This document shows, in pieces, positions 1-12,490 of a stretch of 30,133 nt of DNA (its first letter is position 1; each line of letters begins with the position of its first letter). The position numbers and the translations under genes are program-made. The DNA comes from Armadillidium nasatum (Eukaryota; Arthropoda; Malacostraca; Isopoda; Armadillidiidae). The notes beneath the pieces are model-generated. The model had not been told where the DNA came from and made no database searches. It worked only from the letters and a program-made list of their open reading frames with translations. Location of the stretch: the NCBI GenBank assembly GCA_009176605.1, contig SEYY01004312.1, positions 1 to 30,133 on the forward strand, read 5' to 3'.

Positions 1-343
<343 letters not shown>

Positions 344-849
344 GCTAGAGCTCGAAACATTTTCTTCGGAGAAACAATAAAATTTTCGGTTAAATTTTGT
401 CTTTTATTTATTCACAAAAAAATTATTATTAATCACTAGTTAAAATATTTAAAAACTAAATCTATATAATTAAAATAATGTTTAGGAAAACATTAGGTTA
501 AAGCTTATTTTTTCTTTTCAACGTTTCGGGAATTATATCAAACCCATCATCAGGAAACAGTTTTGATTGTTTTTAAAAAAATAAAAATAAAAAATCTTTC
601 ATCTGTAGAAAGAACAGAAATATTAAACAAACATGACAAATACTAAAAATAAAAAAATAACAAAAATAAAAATAAAAATAATAAAATAAAAAAATTAAAT
701 AAAAAATAATAAAAATCAATTAAGTTGTAGTTTGAAAGGGCCACTGTCACTATTGAGAGAAGGTTTAAGAATGGAAATGTGGATGGATTCTAAGATTTTT
801 AAATCTGTTGGTTGGTTGGTTTGTGATAGGATGAAAAATGGGATGGTTC
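344..849 (-). repeat. Downstream pseudo-LTR of the Penelope-like element
   Basis: Direct repeat of 3192-3703 with small indels. It covers the last ~130 bases of the endonuclease coding frame, an A-rich leader, a hammerhead ribozyme motif, and a terminal stretch containing GAGCTC. The terminal stretch ends at the (TA)n array. The many A/T-run indels between the two repeats show they have diverged since insertion. Confidence 0.88.
514..560 (-). ncRNA. Hammerhead ribozyme motif, copy 1
   Basis: On the minus strand the core CTGATGA (553-547) is followed by helix II, TGGG (546-543) and CCC (530-528), around a 12-base loop, and then GAAA (527-524). Next comes the palindrome ACGT (524-521), which can form only a very short helix III. 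The predicted cleavage is after T520. The next bases GAAA (519-516) pair with TTTC (557-554) just before the core, forming helix I. This is the minimal type I layout known from Penelope-like elements and retrozymes, which are thought to act as dimers through the short palindromic helix III. Pairing was done by eye. Confidence 0.85.
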
Positions 850-1244
850 TATTGGTGGTTATTAGTGTAACTGTGGGATCTAATGTTGGAGTAGGAAGGA
901 GATGAGAGATTCATACCAGTTCTGGGAGAAATACCTCTGTGCTCGTCACATCTAACTGAGAGTTGACGCGATGTGCTGCCAACATAGGTACTAGAACAAG
1001 CACCACATGAATATTTATAGATGATGGACGAGCGCAAAAGTGTGGGTAGCGGTTCTTTATGTGATAGAAAAGAGCCTATGGAGAGGTTCGGGATGAAAAC
1101 AAAGGTGAAGTCTAATTGAGGGAAGCTATTATGTAAGAGATTGAGAAGATCATTTTTTAATTTGAGATATTGGTGGTCGTGAAATGGAAGTTTGATATAA
1201 AAAAGTTGTTTCGGTGCGGTTAAAATAGGAGTTGTATCAGGCAA
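720..1244 (-). pseudogene. Penelope GIY-YIG endonuclease domain, frameshifted
   Basis: The fragment 1244-849 encodes 131 residues (opening at a TTG, so the start is only a frame entry). Residues ~75-91 (IYKYSCGACSSTYVGST) are the GIY-YIG core with a CxxC pair, followed by R98 and H102 in the LSVRCDEH block. The frame ends at 849, but the usual C-terminal motif DLKILESIHISILKPSLN continues in another frame down to about 724. A single-base shift near 850 therefore splits the domain. In intact elements this domain nicks target DNA for target-primed reverse transcription. Confidence 0.88.
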
Positions 1245-1992
1245 AAGATTTATTAAGAAATTTTTTGATTAAAGAATAAACAAGGGAGGAAGGGAATAGA
1301 TTAGCATTGAAGTGTTTGATTAAAAAGGAGAATTCTTTATGGAGTTCTATGTAACTGGAGGTAAGGTGATAAGCTCTATGAATTAAAGTTTTAATGCTGT
1401 TGCATTTGTAGCGGAAGGGGACGTGGCTAAAAAAGTTAAGGGACAAATTTGAGAAAGTAGGTTTACGGTAAATATTTATATTATGATTTGTTGAGGTTTT
1501 TGTAATAAGCATATCGAGAAATGGGAGGGCATTATTAACTTCTTCTTCTTTAGTAAATTTGATGTTGGGTAGTTGATTGTTAAGGAAATTTAAGAAAGGA
1601 GTGGTTTGGTGTTTATTGGTGAATAATAGAAAAGTATCGTCCCTATATCTTTTATAGTGGATAGGTTTAAAATTAAGAGGAGTGTTATTTAGCCAGATGG
1701 ATTCATGATATTTTAGATAAGAATTAGCTAAGATGGCGCTAAGGGGGGAGCCCATGGCCAGGGAATTAGATTGTAGGTAAAGTTGTTGGTTGAAAAAGAA
1801 ATACGTGTCGGAGGTTGCCAGATTTAAAAGTTCTTTAAATTCGGATTTAGAAAAGTTCATGAAGGTGCTTTGAGAACGAAAAATGTCATCGAGTATAATG
1901 TTGATGGCTTCGGAGGTGGGGATATTGGTGTAAAGGGATTGGATGTCGAAGCTGGTCATGTAAAAATTGTTTAAATTGTCGATGGAGTCCAA
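1237..1992 (-). pseudogene. Penelope reverse transcriptase, palm and thumb
   Basis: 251 residues. TSFDIQSLYTNIP (residues 13-25) carries the first catalytic aspartate, AMGSPLS (79-85) is the RT motif typical of Penelope-like elements, and YRDD (116-119) carries the other two aspartates. The C-terminal part (EEVNNALPFLDMLI, then NIYRKPTFS) matches the thumb region of this family. The first residues continue from sequence upstream of 1992 in the same frame, and the frame stops at 1237, where the endonuclease continues after a one-base shift. The catalytic motifs look intact although the gene is broken. Confidence 0.92.
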
Positions 1993-2093
1993 CCAGGATT
2001 TGAAAGTGTATGAGTTTTGGATGGAGTATTCGTTAAAGCTAAAAGGAGTTTAAAAAAGGTACCAGAAATTTTGCAAGGTTGTAATTGTGAGTA

Positions 2094-2792
2094 TTATATG
2101 CTTGCAAGGATCGGTCTGATAGGGCAGTTTGGCTTATGAATTTTGGGGAGACCGTATAATGTACCAGGGGAAGAACCTCTGGAATAGCAAGTATCGTAAT
2201 CGGATTTATTTAAAGTGTTATTATTGAGAAGTTTTCGAAGGAAGCGGTTGATTTTGTCTTCTAAATTTAATGATAATTTAAGTGGGTCTTTAGCTATAGT
2301 TTTAAACTTAGTAGAATCGGTCAGGATCGTGTTAATTTTATTAATGTAATCTGTTTTGTTCATAACAACGACATTTCTGCCTTTGTCTGGTTTGCATATA
2401 ATAATAGAAGAGTCCAATTTTAAGGACTTTAAAATGGGGAAGTCTGTTTTTGAAATAAGATAGGAAAATACTTTGTGGGGTTTAAAATTCCAATAATATT
2501 TTTGTGCGATGTGATTTATTTTAGACTGAATAGTATTAAAATTAACTTTATATGGAAAATGAGTTTTTAAGTTATGAAGAAACCTTTCGAAGGAGAGACG
2601 GTAGTTAATAGAATTAATATTAAAATTGGGAAGGTGAAAGTTAAGACCTAGGGACAATAGACGTTCTTCGTTTTTAGAAAGGGTTCTGTTAGATAGGTTA
2701 ACAATAACTTGATTAGGGGATATAGGGGGCTTCAAATTTAGGAATAAGTTTATTAAATTTAAGAGAGTGAACATGTTTAATATGAGCAACAT
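2094..2792 (-). pseudogene. Penelope reverse transcriptase, fingers part
   Basis: 232 residues, of which the first ~23 are out-of-frame sequence. KPDKGRNVVVMNKTDY (134-149) and YGLPKIHKP (213-221) with PIRPILAS following are signature blocks of the Penelope RT fingers. The frame runs into a stop within ILAS and resumes one base shifted at YNTHNYNLAKF. A second shift near 2040 is needed before the palm domain. The cause is decay, since each break is a one-base indel next to a short homopolymer or repeat. Confidence 0.9.
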
Positions 2793-3213
2793 GTTTGGTG
2801 ATGTGAGCAGATAAAAAATTATTTAAAAATATAGAATCGAAAAAATTTAGTTTAGTTTTAAGTTCTAGTTGATATTTCTTTAAAATGGATTCTTGCTTGA
2901 CGAGCATCTTCTTTTTGAAGTTGATTTCGTTGAGTAGTAATTTAAATTGAAAGCCTTTGTAGAGATTACTGTTGTAAAGGCGTTTAGTGAATAGTTTAAA
3001 TTTTATAAACTTAGGAAGAACTTGATATGCTTTGCATTTTCTTAAATATTGGAGATCAAGTTTCAGTTTTTCAAATTTCTTGTTCAGAGTTTCAACTGTT
3101 CGAAAGAGCTTCAAAGAATCTAGGCCGTATCTTTTTTGTATAATATCGTACACGTTTCTATTCTTGGGAAATCTGGTTTTTATAATGAATAGTAGTACTA
3201 GAGCTCGGAACAT
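2713..3213 (-). pseudogene. Penelope element N-terminal coding region
   Basis: 166 residues, Lys- and Leu-rich, with a likely coiled-coil or basic N-terminal region (KKFEKLKLDLQYLRKC). The ATG at 3213 lies inside the end of the upstream pseudo-LTR, and an inverted duplicate of this start (MFRALVLLFIIKTR) lies at 3766 on the plus strand. The last residues KFEAPYIP run straight into the RT frame (NQVIVNLSNRTLS) after a one-base shift near 2712. This N-terminal part is poorly conserved in the family, so no function is assigned beyond being part of the RT polyprotein. Confidence 0.8.
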
Positions 3214-3702
3214 TTTCTTCGGAGAAACAATAAAATTTTCGGTTAAAATTTTGTCTTTTATTTATTCACAAAAAATCATATTAATCACTGGTTAAAACTG
3301 ATTTAAAAACTAATTCTATGTAATTAAAATAACTGTAGGAAAACATTAGGTTAAAGCTTATTTTTTCTTTTTTCAACGTTTCGGGAATTATATCAAACCC
3401 ATCATCAGGAAACAGTTTTGATTGTTTTTTTAAAAAAATAATAAATAAAAATCTTTCATCTGTAGAAAGAACAGAAATATTAGAACAAACATGACAAAAA
3501 TAACTAAAATAAAATAACAAAAATAAAAATCAAACAATAAAATAAATAATTAATAAAAATAATAAATCAATTAAATTGTAGTTTGAAAGGGCCACTGTCA
3601 CTATTGAGAGAAGGTTTAAGAATGGAAATGTGGATGGATTCTAAGATTTTTAAATCTGTTGGTTGGTTGGTTTGTGATAGGATGGAAAAATGGGATGGTT
3701 CT

Positions 3703-3703
<1 letters not shown>
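3192..3703 (-). repeat. Upstream pseudo-LTR of the Penelope-like element
   Basis: Direct repeat of 344-849. It includes the endonuclease C-terminal coding motif (3702-3567), here without the rest of the domain, so it represents a truncated upstream tandem copy. It is joined at 3703 to an inverted fragment of the element's own start. Confidence 0.88.
3369..3415 (-). ncRNA. Hammerhead ribozyme motif, copy 2
   Basis: Same core as copy 1: CTGATGA (3408-3402), helix II TGGG/CCC with the same 12-base loop, GAAA (3382-3379), palindromic ACGT, predicted cleavage after T3375. GAAA (3374-3371) pairs with TTTC (3412-3409). The core is unchanged between the two repeats while the A-rich sequence around it varies, as expected for a functional motif. 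Confidence 0.85.
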
Positions 3704-4290
<587 letters not shown>

Positions 4291-5355
4291 TAAAAAAATG
4301 AAACTCAACACCAGCAGCACAAAACTCATAAACACTATATTCAAAGGCACAATTCACAAAACTCAATTTCAACAGCATAAAACACAAAAACACCAAACTC
4401 AAGCACATTAAGCACAAAAACACTTAATTTCCGCATCCCGAAGCCTAAAGACATCATTTTCAAAGATATAAAGCCCTCAAAGCACTTAATTTCAGCAGCA
4501 CAAACCACAAAAACACCAAGCTCAAGCACATAAAGCACACAAAGCACTTAACTTCATCAACACAAATAACAAAATACCAAATTAAAGAGCATAATGCGCA
4601 AAATTCACTTGACTCCATCAACAAAATTCATAAAAAATCAAATTCAAAGACATAACTCATAAAAAACACTTTACTCCCTCAACACAAAACACAGAAACAC
4701 CAAACTCAAAGTCATAAATCACAGAAAATCAATTAATTTCACCTGCGCAGATCACAAAAACACCAAACTCAAGCACATAAGCACAAAATTCATTCAATTT
4801 CAACAGCATAAAGCACAAAAACATCAAGTTCAAAGTCATAGTCACAAATGTCACTTAATTTAGCCAACTGAAAGCGCGATAACATCAAATTTGAACTCAC
4901 AAAGCACAAAAAAAACACAACCTCAACATCACAAATCACAAAACACTAAATTCAAAGGCACAAATCACCAAAAAAAAATTTAAACCCAGCAACACAAAAC
5001 ACATTTGCACCAAACTCAAGGACGCAAATCAAAATCACAAAAAAACTTAATTTCACCGGCACAGATCATAAAAGCATAATCATTCAAATCCATAATCACA
5101 AAAATCACTTAATTTTACCAACACAATTCACAAAAACGCCAAATCCAATCACATAAAATCACAAAATTCACTTAACTTCACCAACACAATTCACAAGAAC
5201 ATCAAATTCAAAGACATTATCACAAAAATTACTTAATTTCTCCAACATAAACCACAATGATCACTTAATTTCACAATCACATATCACAAAAACACCAACC
5301 TTAATCACATAAAACACAAAATTCACTTACTTCAAAATCACAGATAAAAAAATAT
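4291..5355. repeat. Degenerate ~60-bp satellite, G-poor on the plus strand
   Basis: About 17-18 imperfect copies of a unit near 60 bp. Recurring blocks are CACTTAATTTCA, CAACACAAATCACAAAAACA, CCAAACTCAAG and CACATAAAGCACAAAA. Units differ by many substitutions and small indels, so the array is old. The plus strand is made almost only of A, C and T. No open frame or transposon domain was seen inside. Confidence 0.85.
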
Positions 5356-5363
5356 CACAAAAT

Positions 5364-5800
5364 AATGAGATAGGAGAGTATGTCACCAGTAGACCTCGAG
5401 CTTCGAAAGTCATACTGATGATCTGAGAGAAGGGAATGAGATTCTAGATAATTTGAGAAATGAAAGTAGATAGGAATTTCAAAGATTTTAGACATAAAAA
5501 AAGTGAGAGCTATTGGACGATAGTTATGAGTATTAGAACCGCTACCTTTCTTTGTACTCGTAGGAGCATAAGCGCGCTTCCAGCACAGAGGGGAAGGATT
5601 AATATTAAGGGAATAGAAAGTAGAATGGGACAAGGACAGACTCTAGATCAGACTCGCAATCCCTCAAAATTCGAGGAGAAATGCCAACCATAGATCACAA
5701 GGTCTCATGCACACGATCATGCGTGATTACAGGTTGAATAGAGCACGTGAGATTAGGAGTAAGATGAAGGATGATAGAATCGTCCATGGTAAAATTAGTT
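5364..5800 (-). mobile_element. LINE fragment (E), diverged RT
   Basis: Minus-strand translation gives NYRPIALTFFMSKIFE and LLSDHQYDFRSSRSTGD, the Jockey/CR1-type RT blocks corresponding to NYRPISLTSVLSKVFE and LISDRQYGFRNKRSTGD in the other copies here. Upstream, in other frames, are remnants of the linker before the RT (ISPRILRDCESDLESVL). It is more diverged than LINE A-D and has no visible 3' hairpin, so it is an older insertion or another subfamily. It directly abuts the satellite. Confidence 0.8.
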
Positions 5801-5959
5801 GAATTGATTAACCTTTTCTAAAGGAATGTTAGCTACACTACTGTCAGAGCTAATAATAGCGGAAAAGCAGATTTACAGAAGTTATTGGAAAGTTTTCGGT
5901 ACTAGTCCAGAAACTTTTATCAGTAAGATAAAAAAGGCAACTGAAATTTTAATGTTACT

Positions 5960-7481
<1,522 letters not shown>

Positions 7482-8330
7482 ATGTATTTATTTGTTTATT
7501 TTTCTAGAAACTTTTTTTTGATAAATAAATTTTTTTTTGTAATTTTTAGATCAAAATCTACTAATATTTTAATATTATTTTCTGATTATTTTATATTTAG
7601 AACTTTTATCTCCATATAAAAGGATAAATTAACATTAAAACGAAACAAAAAACAATTTATTTTATTAGCCATTTTCATTTTCTCCAAAATAGGAAAGTTT
7701 TAAGAACTTTTTTAAAACCTGTGCTTACACTCGGCAACTTTTGCTCTCTCCTGCTGCTGCTTGCATGCTTTTGACCTTTTACACTTTACTACTATATTCA
7801 ATAAAATTATGCAGGTAGAAGCAAATCTATTCCTTGTACTGGCTTGAGAATATCTAATATCCACTCTCGTCGTTTAAAATTATCATCTGACGAAATGGAT
7901 GATCAGATACTATTTGCAAAAATGGATAATGAAGAGGGTTAGGATTTGATAAAAGGAGTTAAAAATTGAAAGAGTCTATCTGTCTTTGAGAAATACTATT
8001 TCATGCGTGATTAGAATAGATATATCATTTAGTTACATGGAGAATTGGCTAAGGTATACACAAAGTCCAATATCACATTTTTCGCATAGTGTGTTTTCAA
8101 TTTCCCATAACTTTCACATTTACGAAAAATATTCACATATTTATAAATCGTTGTGAAAACAGGGGTACAACAAGACATACAAGAGTGATACTTTAAAAAT
8201 AACAGAAGCTCCTATTTTAGCAATGATAACGATAATGATTTGTCAAAGGGCTTTAATTAAAGCATAAAACTGAAAAGGAAATTATATTTAATATATTAAA
8301 ATGACTTACGAGATCATGATTATGCCTTAC
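7482..8330. other. AT-rich sequence, probably receptor-gene intron
   Basis: This follows exon 8331-8534 on the minus strand. No further exon was found with the required phase and receptor-like residues. Two open stretches were inspected: plus strand 7812-7938, 42 codons ending at TAG, and minus strand from ~8224 to ~8020, ~60 codons. Neither resembles the expected ligand-binding domain. Confidence 0.45.
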
Positions 8331-8534
8331 GTTTATAGTTACGAGTCTAATGTTGTATCCCTTCATATCCTTTCTTCGTTCGTATTTTTGTTCTTTTTCC
8401 TTAATATTTAAGCCTGATTCTCTCGTCCAATCACCAATCTCATTTCTTTCGAATTTTCTCCATTTTGGACCAATCCTCCAAATTTCATAAATCTTCCATT
8501 TTCTTTCTTGGAAGCTAAATTTAATGACGCGGAC
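8331..8534 (-). CDS. Ionotropic receptor-like exon: start of ligand-binding domain
   Basis: 68 codons in phase 0 at both ends. The acceptor is AACAG|GTC (8534) and the donor AAC|GTAAGG (8331). The translation includes [10 protein letters not shown], then GDWTRESGL, then [18 protein letters not shown]. This order (an E-x-Y/W-R block, a G-x-W motif, RR-x-x-x-x-G-x-x-I-R) is what precedes and begins S1 of the ligand-binding domain in ionotropic receptors. Joined to the exon at 13694-13813 it reads IESD|VRVIKF with no phase break, which also fits the family. The intron between them is 5.2 kb and holds a BEL/Pao relic. The downstream exon (rest of S1) was not found. The receptor subtype is unknown; a co-receptor such as IR93a is only a guess. 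Confidence 0.68.
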
Positions 8535-8537
8535 CTG

Positions 8538-8661
<124 letters not shown>

Positions 8662-8725
8662 ATCTTTACATTTTGCTTTAGAAGATAAAACTATTTATGG
8701 GTTTTACAATTTGCTTTTAGTAGAT

Positions 8726-8727
<2 letters not shown>

Positions 8728-8797
<70 letters not shown>
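8728..8797. repeat. Poly(T) tract of 70 bases
   Basis: Uninterrupted T run; on the minus strand it is a 70-A tail. Sequence upstream on that strand (8798-8915) may be a small retroposed RNA, with GTGGTTAGAGCAAAGTGG faintly resembling a tRNA D-arm. An 11-bp direct repeat ATGAAAATCTT flanks the region (8656-8666 and 8964-8974). Its 60-bp distance from the tail makes it a weak target-duplication candidate. Confidence 0.9.
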
Positions 8798-8803
<6 letters not shown>

Positions 8804-8915
8804 ATGAAAATATATTCTAAAGCTTTTGAATGATTCCCTTTTGAATGGCAATAAAAAAATTTGTTGTTGGTACTTTTTAACATGGTAGGCCACTTTGCTC
8901 TAACCACGCTGGTAA

Positions 8916-9741
8916 CAAGATTAAAAATATAAGAGTGCGTTTAAAAATTTATCTCTCACATTGATGAAAATCTTCCAGAACGTAAAGTATTAACTAATTA
9001 ATTGCTTTTCTTTGTACATTAATTGTTTTTTAGATATTAGGATTTTAAATTTAATCTCTTGAAACTATTTGGAACTTGACTTCTGACTGTCTGCTCTATT
9101 ATAAATTTGCCTAGTTTGAGTTTTAATTATTTGATAAAGAGAAGACTTGTTATGCATTCTACTGGTTTAAAATTTGACTATTACAAACTGACAATCTCAA
9201 AAGGTTCTAATTTGTGGCTTCAGTTGAGATTTATTGCCCTGGTATTTGAATGGCAATTATTATGTTTGAAAGGACCCCTTGTTTATTAAATACCCACTAA
9301 TTTAAATATAGCTTTAATCCTCATAAGGCGAAAAGCCTTAACCGAAATTTTAGGAAACCAAGAAAGCTATGATTAAGTTTGGCTTTTGAAGCTCTTTATT
9401 TTTTGGTGAGTAACTATAGATTTTTTATTGAATTTAATTACCCTTTTCTTTGGGCTAATATATCTTAGTTTGGTTTGTGTTTCTTTAAAAATAGGAGAGA
9501 CAGTCACTGTACTGTTTATTTAAGGCTTCAGGATTTCTATAAAAAATAAATTCCGTTTTAATTTTTCTAAAAATTTTGGTGTATTTTGAAGTAAGTAAAC
9601 TGAACGCTTATTAGGCTTTTAGTTTACTTTGTTACTCACCTTGTATTGTTTGGTTTCCTTAACTTTTATAGTTTATCATTTAATTTGAAATTTAACTTTT
9701 AAAAACGGTTTTCATTGTTTAACTTTTAAAGTATCTATAAA
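8916..9741. other. AT-rich region upstream of the BEL/Pao relic
   Basis: No gene is supported. It may contain the element's leader or 5' LTR, but no matching 3' LTR was found. It holds a perfect hairpin TAAGGC-GAAAA-GCCTTA (~9323-9340) and a nested pair of inverted repeats (9353-9361 with 9650-9658; 9405-9414 with 9631-9640). Confidence 0.4.
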
Positions 9742-10573
9742 ATGTCCAAAATGGAAGAATGCCAATCTTTGAACAGTTCATTTATTAATGACAGAGAAGA
9801 TTTAAAAAATCGTGTGAGGTTGATTTTAAATAAAATTGAAGTTTGTTCGAGCGAGATAAATTAGTGGAGGTAAAAGGTTATCTTAAATCTCTTGAGAAAT
9901 TAGATAAAAATATATTGTCTAAAATATATAAGTTTGATTCATTGCGTGAACTTTACCTTAGTGATCGTGATACGTCATTTCAATATAAAATTGAAACTGA
10001 AGATGAAATTTCATTAATAGCGGATAATTTAGCAAAGTCTGGTACTCCATCTGTTGCTAGCGAAAAATAAGTTTCTCCTTTAGTAAATCCCTCTGAAAGT
10101 ACTAGTTCTAGCAATCCTTATAGGGCTAGGCCTAGTTTAAATTTATGCAGAAGTGCAAAAGAGCCTCCTATTCAGATAGGAAGATTTGAAGGAGATGAGG
10201 ATGACAAGTTAGCTTTCTCTCGATTCTTAGCTAAATTTAAAGCCCTTATTGTTAATAATGCTATTTACTCTGATGAAGAGAAAGTTATTCATTTAATAAG
10301 TAATTTAGGGAATACTGCTTATGATATGGTTAAGCATCTTAGTCCTGAAGGACCTAATTATAAAGTTGCGTTAGATATTTTGAAATCGGAGTACCTTGAT
10401 AAAGAATTTATTGTTGAAAAGATTTTTCAACAATTATATGAAATCCGTGCTCCGCCAGAAAATAATTTAGCAGCTTTTGAAGAAGGTTATCTTAATGAAA
10501 TGAAAGTTTTGACCTATGACCTTAAGTCATATGGTTTGATTTCCTTGTGCCCGAAACACCAAGTTTTAAAATA
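9742..10573 (+). pseudogene. BEL/Pao Gag (DUF1759-like) remnant
   Basis: The ATG at 9742 opens 41 codons (MSKMEECQSLNSSF...) that end in TAG. The next frame (from 9843) continues through VKGYLKSLEKLDKNILSKI to a TAA at 10068. After that stop the same frame carries PIQIGRFEGDEDDKLAFSRF, LISNLGNTAYDMVKHL and YKVALDILKSEY. These are the characteristic DUF1759 blocks of BEL/Pao Gag (a capsid-like domain that binds and packages element RNA). The frame ends at 10573. One frameshift and at least one in-frame stop make it non-functional. Confidence 0.85.
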
Positions 10574-10989
10574 ATTAGTTCAATGATAATTTATTAGTTA
10601 CCTCCTAAATTCAAGAACGCGCTTATTGAGGAAGTCAAAGACAATTTTACCCTAGTATACTTGAATTTTTTGATCATTCTCCTACTTTTCTAAAACGCTT
10701 GGAGTTAAAGGAAAAGACCACAGAATTGCTTAAGAATGATAATAACTATAAGGATAATAGATTTGGCAAGCCTTATAATAATTGAAATAATAAGAATAAC
10801 AATAATGATTATAAATATAATAAAATTGCCAATACTAATAGTGGTAGACCAGAATAAAGGTAGTAATGATAAATATTCCATTAATATTGAAACTAAGGCT
10901 ACCCTAGAAATCTTTAAAACTACCCAAAAAATCTTCCAAGTCTAATTATGTTTATAGTAAAACTAATGCATCCAACCATACTTTCTCTT

Positions 10990-11480
10990 GAAAAATTTTG
11001 TAGTGGTGCTGGTCATACTATGAATAAATGTTCGGCCTATCCGGACCTTGAATCTAGGCTACAACGGTGTGATTAGTTAAATATTTGTAGATATTGCTCT
11101 AGTTCTAAGCATGAGACAGAAGATTGTCCTGGTAATCATGATAACTTTTTAGATTATGCTTGCATGTACTGTAACCTTCATACCCACATATCTGCTTTAT
11201 GTGAGAAAAGGCATTCTAAAAAGAATGATGGTCAAACTATGTCTTACCTTTGTATTAACTATAGTAATGGGGAACAAAACTATCTTCTTCCTTTTGTAGA
11301 AATTACTTTGCATCAAAGAGGTAAACAATGCAAAGTATGCTAGTCGATTCTGGTTCCTAACGTAGTTATCTTAGCTCTAAAGCAGCTAAACAACTTTTAG
11401 ATTTAAAATCTTTGCATAATGACAATTATGATGTGCATAGTTTTGTTGCTTCTAAAGAAAAATCCTTCTTTCTTAGCTCT
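10990..11480 (+). pseudogene. BEL/Pao zinc knuckles and start of protease
   Basis: CRYCSSSKHETEDC (near 11090-11131) is a perfect C-x2-C-x4-H-x4-C knuckle. It is preceded by a damaged one (CSGAGHTMNKC) and followed by CMYCNLHTHISALC. After LPFVEITLHQRGKQCKV the frame shifts to LVDSGS (D-S-G, the aspartic protease active site; ~11341-11358), then a TAA, then RSYLSSKAAKQLL. Knuckles bind nucleic acid, and the protease would cut the polyprotein. Both are disrupted here. Confidence 0.8.
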
Positions 11481-11499
11481 TTGATATAGATTTACCTGA

Positions 11500-11773
11500 T
11501 AGAAAACAATTTCCTTTTTCTTTTTTTATAGATGAATCTTTTGATATTAAATTTGAAATACCAGGTTTAAAAGTTGCTTATGAGAACTTGAATAAACTTG
11601 GATATAATGCAATGCATGATTTGCATGATTATAAAGAATGTGCCGAGTTAAACGCATTAATTGGTATTGATTCATTACAATATTTGCCTCCCTTTAAGTT
11701 TGAAAAATATAATCATGTTTTTAAAATTGGTCAAGATAATAAAAATGTTACCAAGTTTTTTTGGGGATATTAA
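11500..11773 (+). pseudogene. BEL/Pao protease C-terminal part (DUF1758-like)
   Basis: The frame reads FIDESFDIKFEIPGL, then LNALIGIDSLQYLPP. The L-I-G-I-D-S block is the typical end of the BEL/Pao aspartic protease region. It ends at a TAA at 11771-11773. Frames change on both sides (near 11480 and after 11773). Confidence 0.7.
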
Positions 11774-11940
11774 AAAAGTCAAGTTTCTTTTCATTTGAAA
11801 TTTCAGACTTTATTTTGGACTGACCAAATTGCTAAATTAAACTCATCACTAATGGAATTGGAATATCTTGTGAAAATGTTCCCCGTTCCTCTTTTGTTAA
11901 TCAAGTTTTAAGCCCCTCTGTTTCTTACTTTAATCCTTTA

Positions 11941-12490
11941 ATGAGTATATTTGATGATAGTGAAGTGGAACATGGACTTGATAATTTATTTACTCTTGAA
12001 AGCCTAGAGATTAAAAATTTTGATGAAGATATGGCTAAAGTTGATACCTTGCAAATGTCTGAATTTAATGATAATATTGTTTTCAAAGATAAACATTATT
12101 ATGTAAAACTTCCTTGGAAGGAAAATGTTGACAAAGTGCCTTCCAACTTTATTGTTGCCCGTAAGGTTTTAGATAGAGTTGTTACCAATTTTAATTCAAA
12201 AAATTTATTTGAAGAGTACAAAGAGTTTTTGAACAGCATTTAGCTGATGGTATAATTGAAAAGGTAGATAAAAACTCATCTGAATATATAAATTTTACCT
12301 TTAAACCTCATAGGCCAGTTATTAAAATGGAGGCTCAGGTTACTACAAAAATTCTCCCAGTTTTTAATTGTTCTTTAAAAACTCACAAAAACTTGCCTTC
12401 CCTTAATGAAGCTGCTTACCCAGGCATTGACCTCGTGTCTTCTCCATTGCAATTGCTTTTAAAATTTAGATTCAGCAAATATGCTCGACT
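11941..12490 (+). pseudogene. BEL/Pao reverse transcriptase, N-terminal part only
   Basis: LDNLFTLESLEI (near 11970) matches the block that opens the BEL/Pao RT region. It is followed by HYYVKLPWKENVDKVPSNF, corresponding to the 'Y-x-V-x-LPWK' motif. After a frameshift at ~12240 come LADGIIEKVDKN, HRPVIKMEAQVTTKILPVFN and LPSLNEAAYPGIDLVSSPLQ, the fingers of the RT. Just after FRFSKYA the sequence jumps to RNase H-like residues, so the palm with the catalytic aspartates is deleted. Confidence 0.82.

Noticed and set aside
4291..5355. CRISPR-like array
   Set aside because: Units are degenerate, contiguous and without spacers in a eukaryotic context; it is a satellite.
5412..5440. CTGATGA on the plus strand as another hammerhead core
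   Set aside because: No helix II or GAAA follows; it lies in LINE-E RT sequence.
7812..7938. 42-codon plus-strand stretch after an ATGCAG acceptor-like site
   Set aside because: No donor, no family resemblance and a stop at the end; the minus-strand reading also fails the phase needed by the receptor gene.
8020..8224. About 60 open codons on the minus strand after a possible acceptor, in phase with receptor exon 8331-8534
   Set aside because: The residues do not resemble the S1 ligand-binding region and no donor follows, so it is not annotated as an exon.
8704..8907. Poly-lysine open frame on the minus strand
   Set aside because: Translation of the T70 homopolymer and its flanks.
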